A stretch of DNA of 64,000 bases, taken from NCBI GenBank assembly GCA_024663395.1, contig JANFAH010000002.1, positions 2,232,001-2,296,000 on the forward strand, written 5' to 3'. The notes below the pieces were generated by a model. It ran no database searches. It saw nothing but the letters and a program-made list of their open reading frames with translations, and was not told the DNA's origin. The translations under genes and the position numbers were made by a program. Source of the DNA: Pisolithus tinctorius (lineage: Eukaryota; Basidiomycota; Agaricomycetes; Boletales; Pisolithaceae). Shown here in pieces: positions 32,415 through 43,808 of this stretch (position 1 is the stretch's first letter; each line of letters opens with the position of its first letter).

Positions 32415-34369
32415 CTAGTGTAGCTTGCCTTTGCAGATGGCGGGGTCAGACGGCTTTGTCCACAGACCCTCCTTCTCAAGCTGTTCAGCTTCGATTCGAT
32501 AATCTTCACGTTGAGTTGCTGTTAGGGCGTCCCAGTATACGCGGAACTCCTCTGTCGTGCCGTTTTTAGAAACCTGCTTCAACCATCGCAAAGCGCACAA
32601 GTTCCTTGTGTAAAATGGAGGTTAGTAATGTTACGAAAGAGAAACTGAACTTGCCTAGCGTTCTTTGCCGCGCCAGGGCGCATCTTGCTGACCTTCTTTC
32701 CATCGACCTTCGCTGTGACGGTCAGTGGTTCGGAATTTGTGCACTCGCTTGCAGGTGGAACCCGGGGTTGGGCTGGGACAAGAGGTGCCCTCTTCGGAAC
32801 TCCTTGCACGCCAAACACACGAGAACTAAGTGATAGAATAAGTCTATGTTTATTGTTACGAATGAAACATACAGCGGGTTTGCTAGTGGAAACTCGTTCT
32901 CCTTATTGGAGTTATGTCGGGGCAGCGCAGATGATGCAGCGGATGTCGAGCACTTGGCAGGTGGCACCGACGTCGATCGCGAGCGGATAGGCGATGGCTT
33001 GGGCATTGGTAGAAACATACCAAATGGCACCTCTGCGGCGCTCCCACATGGACTTGGAGATCATGATGCTATGACTGGAGTTAGCGCGCGATGATCTTGT
33101 GGCTCGGTCGAGGGCCCGCTACGATGTTCAGCTTCAACTAGCGCTCAACTGATGTTAGTGCTGAACGTATCAGAATAAAGGCACTTACCAGTACCAGGTA
33201 ACCCGAGGCTTTCTTGTTGCCGCAAAGCGCCCGGTTCTTCAACGGCTGGCTGTATGAGCGTATCCGAACCTCGGAGAGTGATAATTAGTAACAGAACGTA
33301 GGAAATCAAACATTGTACCTTTGGATCGCTTTGTGCGTGGGTGTGGATGCGAAAGTGGAGGCATGCCACCCCCATCATCATTCTCGCACTTTTTACCTTT
33401 TAAATCAAGCGGCGAGACGACAGCTCCATCGGATGCTTCTTCTGACTCTTCTTTTAGAGGGGCTTTGCTTGACGAAGCATCCTTCCATTCGCCAGTGGGT
33501 GTGAGGTGATTTTTGTGCCACTTGGGATAGTCCGTCACACAGAGCATCTCGAGTTTGAATCCATCGTTGTCAAGTGCGAATAGCGGGTGTTTCTTGACCA
33601 TGATCTTGTATATGAGTTCTTTGCCAGAAGTGCTGACCTTGGTCCATGTTGGCAGTGCAAGCTTGCGCTGGACGAGCTCGGCCCATGCGCTGCGAAGGGT
33701 TGTTCGGACAGCACTCAGCTGTTGTGAGGTCAGTGGGTCACCGTTTTCGAGCTCCAGCCAAGGCGCTTTTCCACGATCGAGGCCTTGAGATTCAGGAGAA
33801 AGGGTAAATGCATCATAGTCCACTTTAGTCCAGAAACGGACGGCAGGGTGCTTCTCCTTGAGAGTACGTTCGTCCAGAGTAGGAGGACCCTGTGTGATGA
33901 CATCTGCGAGTGAGAAGGTCAAAGGGTCTGTATCATCTGGTAGTTTCAGCACAGAGATCAGTGAATGGAAGGCTGCCCTGACAACGACCCAGTCAAAAAG
34001 CAGAAGTCACCGTGATTAGGCCATACTTAATTGTATCACGTTCGGTGGCAGTCTTGGTCAACTGGTTCTGCAGGTTGTTGATCTCCGACTCATACAGTCC
34101 ACTGCTCGGATTATATCTCATGTGCTGGTGAGAAAAACGAGAGTATTGCTACATATATGCACCATTTTTGTGATTCAAGCGATGAATTGTGCCAATGAAA
34201 GAATTCGGAGAATGGAACTCGCCTGAGAATGCCGAGCAAACGAACTATCTTGGGGGTCGATCTGGGTCTGATGACGGCGGAATCCTGGCTGTGTGGGGCT
34301 CTCTGGAGTGTCTAAAAGGCTTGGTATGCTACTCATAAAGCCAGATTGAGATCCGCTGAACGGATCCAT
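32415..34369 (-). CDS. Transposon gene with coiled coil and HMG-box-like end
   Basis: Minus-strand gene starting MDPFSGSQSGFMSSIP at 34369. Exons I can place: 34369-34223, 34124-34027 (ESEINNLQNQLTKTATERD, coiled coil), 33977-33319 (a globular block with TLRSAWAELVQRKLALP and DYPKWHKNHL, then a basic tail) and 33269-33189. Splices between about 33188 and 32900 are unresolved. A later exon reads NSNKENEF, then VPKRAPLVPAQP..., then KKVSKMRPGAAKNAR joined through a GC-AG intron to NLCALRWLKQ...GTTEEFRVYWDALTA, ending KGKLH at TAG 32415. The last block resembles divergent HMG-like domains reported next to transposase genes in basidiomycete transposons. DNA binding is inferred. Confidence 0.55.
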
Positions 34370-34513
34370 GGTATCAGCGAGGGGGAGGGGGAATAGGAGG
34401 AGAGCGATGGTGGTGGTATTGGGCAAAGGTTATTTTCCCACGCTACGGTAGTCTTTGTGGTAGTAAGTACGAACAAGTTTGGTACGGCCAAGTCTAATCA
34501 TTACTACAACTAC

Positions 34514-35428
34514 ATGGACCTACCCCTTGCCGTCCAACATTTCTTCGACATACCAGACGATATTGATCTCGACAACGCTATTCTGAGTGATCCAAGCCTG
34601 ACTGAGAGCAGCAGCAGCCCACCCCACCTAACAGCGTCCGACGATCAGTTGCTCTCCCCGGATTATTGGCTCTCCAACGCTGCTCGATATGCTCAACTTA
34701 GGCAGCGCTTTCTTCCGTACAAACTCTCAACAACCTCTTCTAATGCCAACTGGGTTGATGACCTGTAAGTATACACAGTAAATTTCTATTACTTTCCACC
34801 TCACTCTCTGTAGTTTTGATCATTCTCCTCATGTATGCGTGCCAGTGGCCTCGACGATAACTGCCACGACGTGTCCATCCCCCGGTTCCACAACAGAACC
34901 CGAATCCGAGCCAGAGACAGGTAAGTAAATATATCATTCTATCCAACTCGATGCAGCTCGAGTCTTCCGGCCTTGGAATGCATCTCCACCCCCCGTCCTA
35001 CTAATTCCAATGTAGCGGCTTTGGCACCGCGTCCGTCGCCCGGTTCGACAACCGAATCCGAGTCGGACGTCCCTGCGCAAGAAGAAACACCATGCCCGAC
35101 TATAGCACGACATCCATCTCCCGGTTCGACAACTGAATCCGAGTCGGACGTCCCTGCGCGAGAAGAAACACCACGCCCGACTATAGCACGACATCCATCT
35201 CCCGGTTCGACAACTGAATCCGAGTCGGACGTCCCTGCGCGAGAAGAAACACCACGCCCGGCTTTGGAGAAGAAGAGCATATTCGATACTCCAAGCCCAC
35301 CTCCGCCAGGATCAATTTATTGGAAGTATGTCACACCAGAAGAAGATGCAAAATGGTATGATCGCGCAGGAAAAAACTCTGAATTTGATACGGTTCGGCG
35401 TTGGAAGCGGGAGCTCGAGAACATGTAA
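34514..35428 (+). CDS. Transposon gene with acidic 27-residue repeats
   Basis: Exons 34514-34764, 34814-34920 and 35016-35428 join in frame by GT-AG introns. The product starts MDLPLAVQHFFDIPDDIDL. It has a short conserved-looking block (DYWLSNAARYAQLRQRFLPY), then three 27-residue repeats (SPGSTTESESDVPAREETPR and its variants), and ends KWYDRAGKNSEFDTVRRW KRELENM. It is divergently transcribed from the HMG-like gene, with 144 bp between the starts. Function unknown. Confidence 0.55.
35039..35262 (+). repeat. 81-bp coding tandem repeat
   Basis: CCCGGTTCGACAAC recurs at 35039, 35120 and 35201; the period is a multiple of three, so the repeats are read in frame. Confidence 0.9.
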
Positions 35429-35560
35429 GAAGTAGTATTGTACAGACTGTAACTGTAAACTGTAGTTAACTCAATCATCACGGTCTTCGTCGTCTGCCAT
35501 ATCATCCTGGATACCCTCGCCTTCATAAGAAACACCAAATGTAGCTATGTCCAGCCCCGG

Positions 35561-38500
35561 TCACTCCACCATGAAATAGCAATAGCCTACATCAGGGAAC
35601 CGGTGTAACGCCATCCCTACTACACCTGTAATCGATGTGACATCGATAACATGCACGTCGTCTTCTAAACGTTGGCACGCATAAACGGTTTGATATGAAA
35701 GTTTGAATAGAGTTGGGCTGGGGGGGGAGAACATCGTGACCACCGCTACGTTCTTCCAGATCCAAGCATCGCCGGGACCTTCGGCTCGAACAGCAAGGCG
35801 AGTAAAGTACTGGACTTCCACTACACGGGTAGTCTCAGCGAGTACAACCTGGAAAATATGTGTTAGGACATAACTGTGATTGGTTTTAGGACATACCTTA
35901 ACAAAACGGGCTGGCCGTATCTGGTCCGGTGCGCGTAGTAGCTCCCTCCATGCAGTCCGGGCAATCTGCCCATTAGGCAAGCGCAGGCGGGCCCATCGAT
36001 ATATTTTTGTCGTGGATGGTTGACCTAAATAGTTGGAAATTGCAACGCTCGCCAGACCTTGGGGGAAGACTGGACGTCGATCTCGTTTGCGAAGTAGTAT
36101 ATAGCCGTTATCGAGGTCGGCCACTGTCGATGGGAAGAGTGTCTTTTCGGGGCACAGACTAGGTACCATCGCCTTTAATGCATTGACTTGGCAACGCTGT
36201 ACTCCCTCGCGTGACAAGTTAGCATACGGATTCAATGGCTGTCAAATCTCCTGACCCAGGTTGCCGATGGTGTGCTCCATAGTCCACTGGGAATAACAGA
36301 TAGCGGGACCCTTCTTGGTTGTTTGCTGCATCAAATGGGAGACCTGATGTACGCACGGTCTCACGAAGTGGAGTCAGGCTGCAGACCGCTGGCAGTAGAG
36401 TTCTTCGTAATCGAGTGGCCATTCTGTAAGTAGTATGTGGGCATCACAAAGCTCCGAGCAGGTGATATGGGTCTGGCATATGAGCTGGAATCCTCGGACT
36501 AGCTTGCAGAAGTTGCGCCAATACGCTTCGGGAAGGATGCCATGCAGTAATGCAGGCGCGATGCCGAACATGTACAACTGGAACTCCCATGTCTTGTATC
36601 CAGACGAGATCTTTTCAGCGGGGTTACATGGCTTGCGATCAAAAGAACCTGGAAGGTGCTGAGCGGCGGATGATACGAGGGCACCGTGGAGTTCCCAAGC
36701 GTCAGAACGTCTGAATACGGCCCATGGCCATTGTGAGAGATGGTCAGGAGGTGTGCAATCGATTGTACCGCGCCACAATGATAGAAATAGATCTGAAAGG
36801 AGGGCAGCAAGGTGCATGATATCAGGAGTGAGGCAATCGGGGATGCCGAGCGTACGGGAGACATCGAGACCGAGAAGGATGGCAGGTTTGGTGATGCCAG
36901 TTTCCATGCGAAGCTTCTTGTATTGCGTTGTATTGCGAGCGGCGACCAAGAGACAAAGATTTTCAAAGTATTCGGAAGAACCGGGGTCTTGGATGTCGTA
37001 TGGACTGTGGTCGGGGTGATTACTGCCTTCCATGTTGTAGTTGTTTGGGAGAAGTAAGGCGGGGTAATAGTGATTCCCTTTGCGGCGTCCGAGGAGTCCA
37101 CAATATAGACGACAGCCATTGCGGCCACTGTGCCCCACCATCCCATTGAAATAGACCAGGCCAGGGCCATCGGCCGTTGCAAAGATGAGATACAAGTCTG
37201 ATAGAAAAGTAACGTTTCGGGATGCGTCCCAGATGCATAAATGTTCATTTTGTAGAGCGGCAAGGTGGTGGAGGCCAGGGAAGAGAAAGGAGTCGACGTT
37301 CTTGGGTTTGTTGGGACCTGGAATAAAGCCACCCGGCAGGACGTAGCGCTTCTTGTAGCGCTTGTCTGGGGCATGGTTCATAACAATCCAGATGTATATC
37401 CAGCAGTCGGACTCCTTGCTTTCGTAGAGCTGAGCGCCGTCGAGCGAAATCATAAGGACAATGTCATCGGGTTTGATATCACCCCGCTTGACAGCCTCAA
37501 GATAGTCTGACCCTTTGCAAAAGTCGTCGTAAAGATCGATCACACCGCCGTTGATATGAAGCTGTTCACAGATCCGCTGTGTCTCCTCTCGTAGATACTG
37601 AGTTTCTTTGGCGTGCTCGGGATCGCGCCAAAGCGCTTGAAGTTGGGGCCCAAGCGGTATAGTAACAAACTTGCGGCGGGCGATGTGAGATCGCCCACCA
37701 CTGGTTCGCAGTCGGATAGCATCGTAGCGATCCTCGCCACATATGGGACATGCGTCAAGTGCAGCATACGGGCCAGTGAAGGCTACGCATGTGTCTGGGC
37801 ACATATCATGTTCGATCGACTCTACACCTGTGTATTCCACGATGAGCTTCTCGACGCTGTAATAGCTCGGCACCCCCATGGCATTCCCCTTGAAACAACG
37901 TCCTGCCGATTGTCTGATGGACTCGTAGGAACTAATGGCAGAATGTTCAAGCGCAAAGTACGATTCGATTCCAAAACGAATCGCATCATCATCAACTGTA
38001 AGTCGGTAGCGAGGCAGATTCCGAAGTCTATGGAGCGCTGTATCATCTAATTTGGCGACGGGATCGTCTAGCGATGCGGTACGGAGGAGTTCGATGAATT
38101 GAATGGCATCCGTATGCTTTGAATGGATAGCAGCACGCTTGAGAGCATCGATGTCGAAGATGGTACGAGAGGGAATGCGAGCGTCATGAACAGGCGATTG
38201 GGGAGCCTGAGGTGAAGAAGGTGGGGGTCGCTGAGGTGAGGAAGGAGATGGGCGAGCTTCTGGGCTTCCTGGCCGTCTACAGCCTCGCTCGTCTTCGTGC
38301 ACTTGATGGGGTGAAGCAGGAGGTGGGGGGATTTCTGGGATTTCTGACCCTCCGTGGCCTTGCTCGTCTTCGTGCACTTGATGGGGTGAAGCAGGGGGTG
38401 GGAGGACTTCTGGGGTTTCTGACCGTCTGTAGCCTTGCTGGTCTGAAGGAGACAACCGCAGATTGTCTCGAGGAGCTGGGATGTCATTCTCCCCCACCTA

Positions 38501-38823
38501 GACGATTCAGTATAAACCCAAGAGCAAAAAACAATGCTACATACCTCTAGTGTGTGTGGACCACCATCAGTACGCCCATCCATCTGTAAATTGTGGGTAT
38601 AAGCCAGTGGAAATTGGAAGAATATATGGGACGTACCTCACGCTCTGAACGGGCCCGCTTACGACGTCCTTGTGTCGCGTCTCCGCTGCCTGTACCACGT
38701 TTCACTAACACACGGTGGGCTTGCCGAGTATGTTCAGACTTAGGAAGTTGGGTATTAAGAAAACTGTAGAGACTATTATCAGGCCGATAGCATAACCCAT
38801 AGATATACTACATACCTTTGCAT
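35561..38823 (-). pseudogene. Tnp2-like (CACTA-related) transposase
   Basis: Inferred exons: 38823-38816, 38763-38637, 38583-38545, then 38497 down to an intron near 35896-35848 and on to 35561. Features in order: Pro-rich N-terminus with two copies of PPPASPHQVHEDE, zinc-type CPICGEDRYD, LMISLDGAQLYESKESDCW, VLPGGFIPGPNKPKNVDSFL, FATADGPGLVYFNGMVGHSG, CLTPDIMHLAALLSDLFLSLW, QWTMEHTIGNLGQEI. The layout fits the Tnp2/EnSpm type of fungal transposases. Two TGA codons, at 36374 and near 36241, stand where Arg is expected from CGA; otherwise the frame is open, so inactivation is recent and minor. The KDZ and Plavaka classes look different in these motifs. Confidence 0.7.
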
Positions 38824-38829
38824 TGCATA

Positions 38830-39060
38830 GCACTGAGAAGACGAACTCAGCGATGTGATGTGTGCAATGTACGTTGTACATTGTACTATCAGCAATGTGA
38901 TGTACGTTGCACTATCGGGAATGTAATGCATACTGTATGTTGTACTACGTGGACTCCAGACATTGCATTGCTAATGTAATGCAATCCATAACAAATTACA
39001 ATACGATGTACTGATGGCTATCACACCTCGTCCGATTTCGTCCGAGGAAAATCCCACAGA
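38830..39060. repeat. Subterminal short repeats of the 7.5-kb transposon
   Basis: ATGTACGTTGTAC, ATGTACGTTGCAC and CAATGTGATG-like words recur upstream of the transposase start. Such subterminal repeats serve as transposase binding sites in CACTA-type elements; here this is inference. Confidence 0.45.
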
Positions 39061-39074
39061 TCTGACCTTAGCAG

Positions 39075-39111
39075 CCTACGTCCTCCTGCGTCCTGTCCAG
39101 TTTTGACTGGG
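39075..39111 (-). repeat. Right TIR of the 7.5-kb transposon
   Basis: Inverse of 31618-31654; ends CCAGTTTTGACTGGG, followed by CTTCAAC. Confidence 0.88.
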
Positions 39112-39405
39112 CTTCAACCTCGCTGTCTGTCTTTCACACAGATATGGCGAGCAGGGGGCAGTCGACGACTTAGAAGAAGCCATCTCGCTTGGACGTGAGC
39201 ACTAGGGCTCTGTCCACCAGATCATCCCAATCTTGATGCCCCTCTCCACAGTCTCGCTGCCTGCCTCAACAACAGGTTCAACAAACAGGCTGCAATCAGC
39301 GACTTGGACAATGCCATCTTGCTCTCACGTGCAGCACTAGAGCTCCGTCCACCTGGGCATCCTGATCGTTATGACACTCTCCACAACTTCGCCATCTTCC
39401 TCAAG

Positions 39406-39811
39406 AGCAGGTTTGACAAACAGGCTGCCATCGGCGACTTGGAGGAAGCCATCTCGCTCAGACGTGCAGCACTAGAGCTCTGTCCACCAGGGAATCCTCG
39501 CCGTGATGTCGCTCTCGGCCAACTCGCTGTCTACCTCAAGTGCAGGTTTGACAAACAGGCTGCCATCGGCGACTTGGAGGAAGCCATCTCGCTCTTACGT
39601 GCAGCACTAGATCTCTGTCCACCAGGGCATCCTCATCGTGATGCCACTCTCCACGACCTCGCCATCTACCTCAAGTGCAGGTTCGACAAACAGGCTGCCA
39701 TCGGCGACTTGGAGGAAGCCATCTCGTTCAGACGTGCAGCACTAGAGCTCCATCCGCTAGGGCACCCCGACCGCGGCATATATCTTTACGACCTCGCTTG
39801 CGACCTCTGGA
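39406..39811 (+). repeat. 135-bp TPR-coding tandem repeats
   Basis: Three 45-residue units beginning FDKQAAIGDLEEAIS follow each other almost unchanged at DNA level, with a more diverged unit on each side. The period is in frame. Confidence 0.88.
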
Positions 39812-42111
39812 CAAAGTTTCAGAAACAGGCTGACATGCCTAGGTTGCACGGTGCGAATTCTCTTCATCAAGCTGCGTCGGTGGACCATCCAACAAGCACA
39901 GCTGATCTCGCTTCCTCGCTTCTGACACTCTCACTCCACCTCTGGGACAGGCTCGAGAAAGAGGCTGCGATGACTGCCTTGGACGATGCTATTTGCTGTG
40001 CAGCGTATGCTTTGGAACTTTGGTTACCACGAGACTCTCATCACGAGGGAGCCTGGTTCCAGAGGCCAGCCCAGGGCACTGACTCAGATGAACCTGCCGT
40101 ACTTCGTCGAGAGATCGACAATCTAGGCGCTTTGGTCAATTATTTTGTGAGGCATAGGTGTGGTAGTCAACACCCGTTTGTCGGTCTGAACGAGGCCATA
40201 ACACTGTGTCGATATGTACTGCAATCCCGCCCGACTGACCATCCTAGTCGTGCTTCGTCTCTGCATGACCTGGCACAGTGTCTAGCACACCGGTTTCGTC
40301 AACAACCCGCAGCAGCGGATCTCGACGAGGCTATTTTGTTGGAGCAAGAGGTCTTGCAGGTACTTATACCTGGAGGTCCTGGTTACGACATATCCCAGCG
40401 CTCCCTTGCAGCCTACCTCTGCATGAAGTTCAAGTCACGAGCTGCGATGACGTCCTCCAATGACTCACCTGTTACCCACTTTGATGTCGAGCAACTCATC
40501 CGTAATGTTGCATTTGAAATCCTCAAAACCATGCCGACCAGGCTGCTGCACACGCATACTGGCGTCCTGTGCAACCGGCATGCGCAGTTGACCCGGTTTA
40601 TGAACAGCCAACAGTACAAACAGCTGATGTTACTTTGCACAACGTGCGAACCAGATCAGCGAATGGAACTGGCCCGTATGGACATCTTGAAATACTCTCG
40701 GTATGTCACGCTTTCTCACCGTTGGGGTGAAGACGAGCCATCATTGCGCGACATCGAGGGCCACCTGATATATGACATGTTAGCAAAGGAGGGCGTTGAA
40801 AAGCTGCAAGCCTTCTGCACTGTTGCCTGCGAACAAGGTTTCCTGTGGGCATGGAGCGACACATGTTGCATAGACAAAGACAGCAGTGCCGAGTTGCAAG
40901 AAGCCATAGGATCGATGTTTGCGTGGTATCGACGGTCTTCCCTAACCGTTGTGTATCTCTCTGATGTTCCGGATACTTGTTCGCTCGCGAACAGCGAGTG
41001 GTTCAGACGTGGGTGGACCCTCCAGGAGCTACTGGCTCCCCAGACCGTACTATTCTACACCCAAAATTGGTCACTTTACAAGAACCTCACGTCTTCGAAC
41101 CATAAAACCGATATCGCGGTGCTGGAAGAGCTGGAGATGGCGACTGGAATAGAGTCCCGGTTCCTCACCCACTTTTCTCCAGGTATGGATGACGCTCGTT
41201 CGAGACTCCAGTGGGCGTCATTACGTCGTACCACGCGGCCTGAGGATGTCGCCTATTCACTTTTTGGGATATTTAACCTTCACCTTCCCGTTCTGTATGG
41301 TGAACCCGCTGAGAAAGCGCTTGGGCGTCTCCTGGCCGAAATCATTTCGCAGTCTGGGGATATCTCAGTTCTGGATTGGGTTGGGGAGTCATCGCAGTTT
41401 CATAGCTGTTTCCCTGCCCAGATCATCTCGTTCCAAATGCTACCGTTACTCCGACCTCAACCTGATGCAGAAGAACCCTCAGCGGCGATAAGTCAGGGAC
41501 CCTCACTAATATCATTCGAAACACTGCGAAACTTGTGTGGCTCACTCGCGGCGCCGCTCTTTCCAGACATTTTCAGTCGTTACTTTACATTATCCAATAT
41601 CGACCATCACGTTCCGGCGGTTCAATTACGAACCCCGGATTCATACTCCCCAGGTGACGTGTACGACTTCCACTTGCTCACTAGGGTGCCCCTTCCACGT
41701 TTTCTCAATCGCCGCCTCATATTACCATGTATTGCCCATTGTGTCACAGTGGTTCATCTGAAAGGGTCAGATCCATCGGCACTGAGTTACACGTATAGCA
41801 TCCAGGCATTCGGGCTGAGGCCTCTTGAAATCACTCTACCAAACAAACTAGAGGATGAAACGCGGTCACGAGGTTCTCTGCAACTTGTTTGCCCATGGCA
41901 CTCGAAGTTGCCTGGTTCATCTGCCAAGCTAGATGCCTCGAGTGAAGAACAGCTGCTCTCTACGCTTGAGAGGCCATTTAACGCTCTTCTGTTGAGTCAA
42001 CTACCTCATAACGAGCACGAAAGGATCGCGTCTTCTACTCGCATTGCTGCTCAGTCCACAGACCGGGCCAGCATTCTGAAAAGTAAAATACGGATATTCA
42101 ATATTGTGTAG

Positions 42112-43808
42112 ATAACCGTGGCGTTATGATATCTGGTATCGACATCCACGTTGTCCCTCCGTTTACTTTTTGTTCTCCTTCGTCCGGTCATATCTTGCAG
42201 GAGTGCATGCATATACATGTCCAGCGAATCCCAGTCTGACTGGTTGCGTTCGCGTCATTGTTGGCCGGATTGGCCAGCAGACCTGTAACTGACGGCCTAA
42301 CGGCGACGGCTACGGAGTACACGAATTTTGCATTTCAATGAAAATTGCAGGTGGACCCATAAATACATACGAACCGAACGCCGTAATGGGCCCTTTTTGA
42401 CCATTGGAGCGCAAGTTGGCAATGACACAAGTAACGAAGACAACTTATCATGTAAGTAAATATCTTCCTAATGTTGCCTATCACTGGGGCAAATCTCAAC
42501 CTGGGAGCATACTATTCTTTGGATTAGTATATATGCATGTTGCATTACTCGTGATGTTCATCTGTGGTGCAAGACTTCAGGAGAGGCCGAGTACAACTGA
42601 GACTGCCCTGCAATGGTGTGCAGTCGTCGAAAGACCGCATTGCGAGCTAGGCATTCGATTCACCAGATTTATATTTGCATGTACTCCTACGTATGATGAG
42701 ACGAAGGGGAAAAAAAAGGCAAGTGGAAGGCTATGTTTGCACAAGGAAAACGCACATTCCAGTATCGATCCAAGTGCGAGAACAAGGTACACGAAGCAAC
42801 GCGTGAAACGGAGTGACCAAGTGGGTGTCGATACCAGATCGGCGTGCGCGCCCGGCCTGTGCATGTGTGAAAATATAATCAAAGTATAGATATGCACAAT
42901 ACGGAAACACGAGACAACACATAAAAACGAAATAACATACGTAGTCGGAAGTAAGAAGGATGTGCACGGAGGGCGTATTGCTAGCGATGCAATTGGTCGG
43001 TCTTGAGCACCAAGAGAGCAAAACTATGCGTGCGGAATCTAAGTCGGAGGATAAGGAAAGGCCGCTATACTGACGACATCCTCGCCGGTTTCGCTCGCTA
43101 GGTACGAACCCCGGGAATAAACAGATGATTGCGCAGAAATGGCGCAAGGGCACCCCTCCACCTCCGCAGGAGACGTTTCGAGTGCTACAGGGAGAGATTG
43201 TAGGACTCGACCATTGCTGGTAGGAGGCGTGTTGGTGGTAGATTCCGTAGGGGGTGCAATGATTGAGTATAAGTCAGCGAAAGGATTTTGCGGTAGTGTT
43301 CGGAAGCAGCGTCCGTTTGGTTGGCATGTCCTGTGCATTAAAGAAGGGGTTATTTGCCACCCTCTTCACGGAACGGCCACGGTGTCTGCAGAAGGATTCT
43401 GTTTACCATCTGCATGTTCCAGACGATCTGTGTGCCAGGGCTTCCGCGCTTTGCCAGTGGTGCAGATCTGACCCTGTCACTGCAGGGTTCACCTTTTCCT
43501 TGCACATCGTAGTGGGTGACATATTTCCTGATAGTCGTGACCCCCTCGACAAGAATGAGTCTCCCAGACAGTTTCCCCATCCCATGAGAAAGACTTTACA
43601 TGGCCCACGAATGTCCATGCTGGAGACGGTTTCATGATCTTGACATAAAACAACACAAAAACGAAATAACATGGCGGGGGTGGTGCAACATGGCAACGAG
43701 AGAAGGTGATCTGTGGAAGGACCGACGAGTATATTGAAAGGATCCCAACATAGAAGGGAGAGAATCTACCCACTCAGATGGGTCGCTATTACGTAACACT
43801 TCACCGCC
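42112..43808. other. No recognised gene
   Basis: Several open stretches of 80-160 codons on both strands, none with a motif I know and none supported by splice logic. Confidence 0.5.

Larger units (their letters stand above)
31618..39111. mobile_element. 7.5-kb DNA transposon with Tnp2-like transposase
   Basis: Inverted 37-bp ends beginning CCCAGTCAAAACTGG (31618-31654 and 39075-39111; 3 mismatches) are flanked by CTTCAAC (31611-31617 and 39112-39118). Excising the element with one duplicate restores the TPR-HET frame. It contains three genes: an HMG-like gene (minus), an acidic-repeat gene (plus, divergent), and a transposase (minus). The ends are rich in GGACGA-type subterminal motifs. A 7-bp duplication and CCCAG ends are not the CACTA standard (3 bp, CACTA), so the superfamily is uncertain. 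Confidence 0.85.
31387..42111 (+). pseudogene. TPR-HET allorecognition-type gene, split by a transposon
   Basis: The coding sequence begins at ATG 31387 (MASTDDVSREREN), continues to 31617, and resumes exactly in frame at 39119 after the 7.5-kb transposon and its second CTTCAAC copy. The N-terminal half is TPR-like repeats (AAIGDLEEAISLRRAALEL units). The C-terminal half (about 40500-41300) is a HET domain: YVTLSHRWGEDEPSL, TCCIDKDSSAELQEAIGSMF, WFRRGWTLQELLAPQ. HET proteins trigger cell death after fusion of incompatible hyphae; TPR arrays can serve as sensor modules. Besides the insertion, one base is missing near 39197 (CGTG-AGCACTAG where sister repeats have CGTGCAGCACTAG), which puts TAG 39203 in frame. 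From 39199 to 42111 the frame is open, so a truncated HET protein remains possible. Confidence 0.8.

Noticed and set aside
36374..38497. KDZ or Plavaka transposase
   Set aside because: The GGFIPGPNKPK, DGAQLY and GHSGRNGCRLYC motifs fit the Tnp2-like group better; I saw none of the KDZ Cys clusters.
31618..39111. Classical CACTA element
   Set aside because: The ends are CCCAG rather than CACTA, and the duplication is 7 bp rather than 3 bp.
42404..42889. 161-codon plus-strand frame starting MERKLAMTQ
   Set aside because: No conserved motif, low-complexity stretches and no splice logic.
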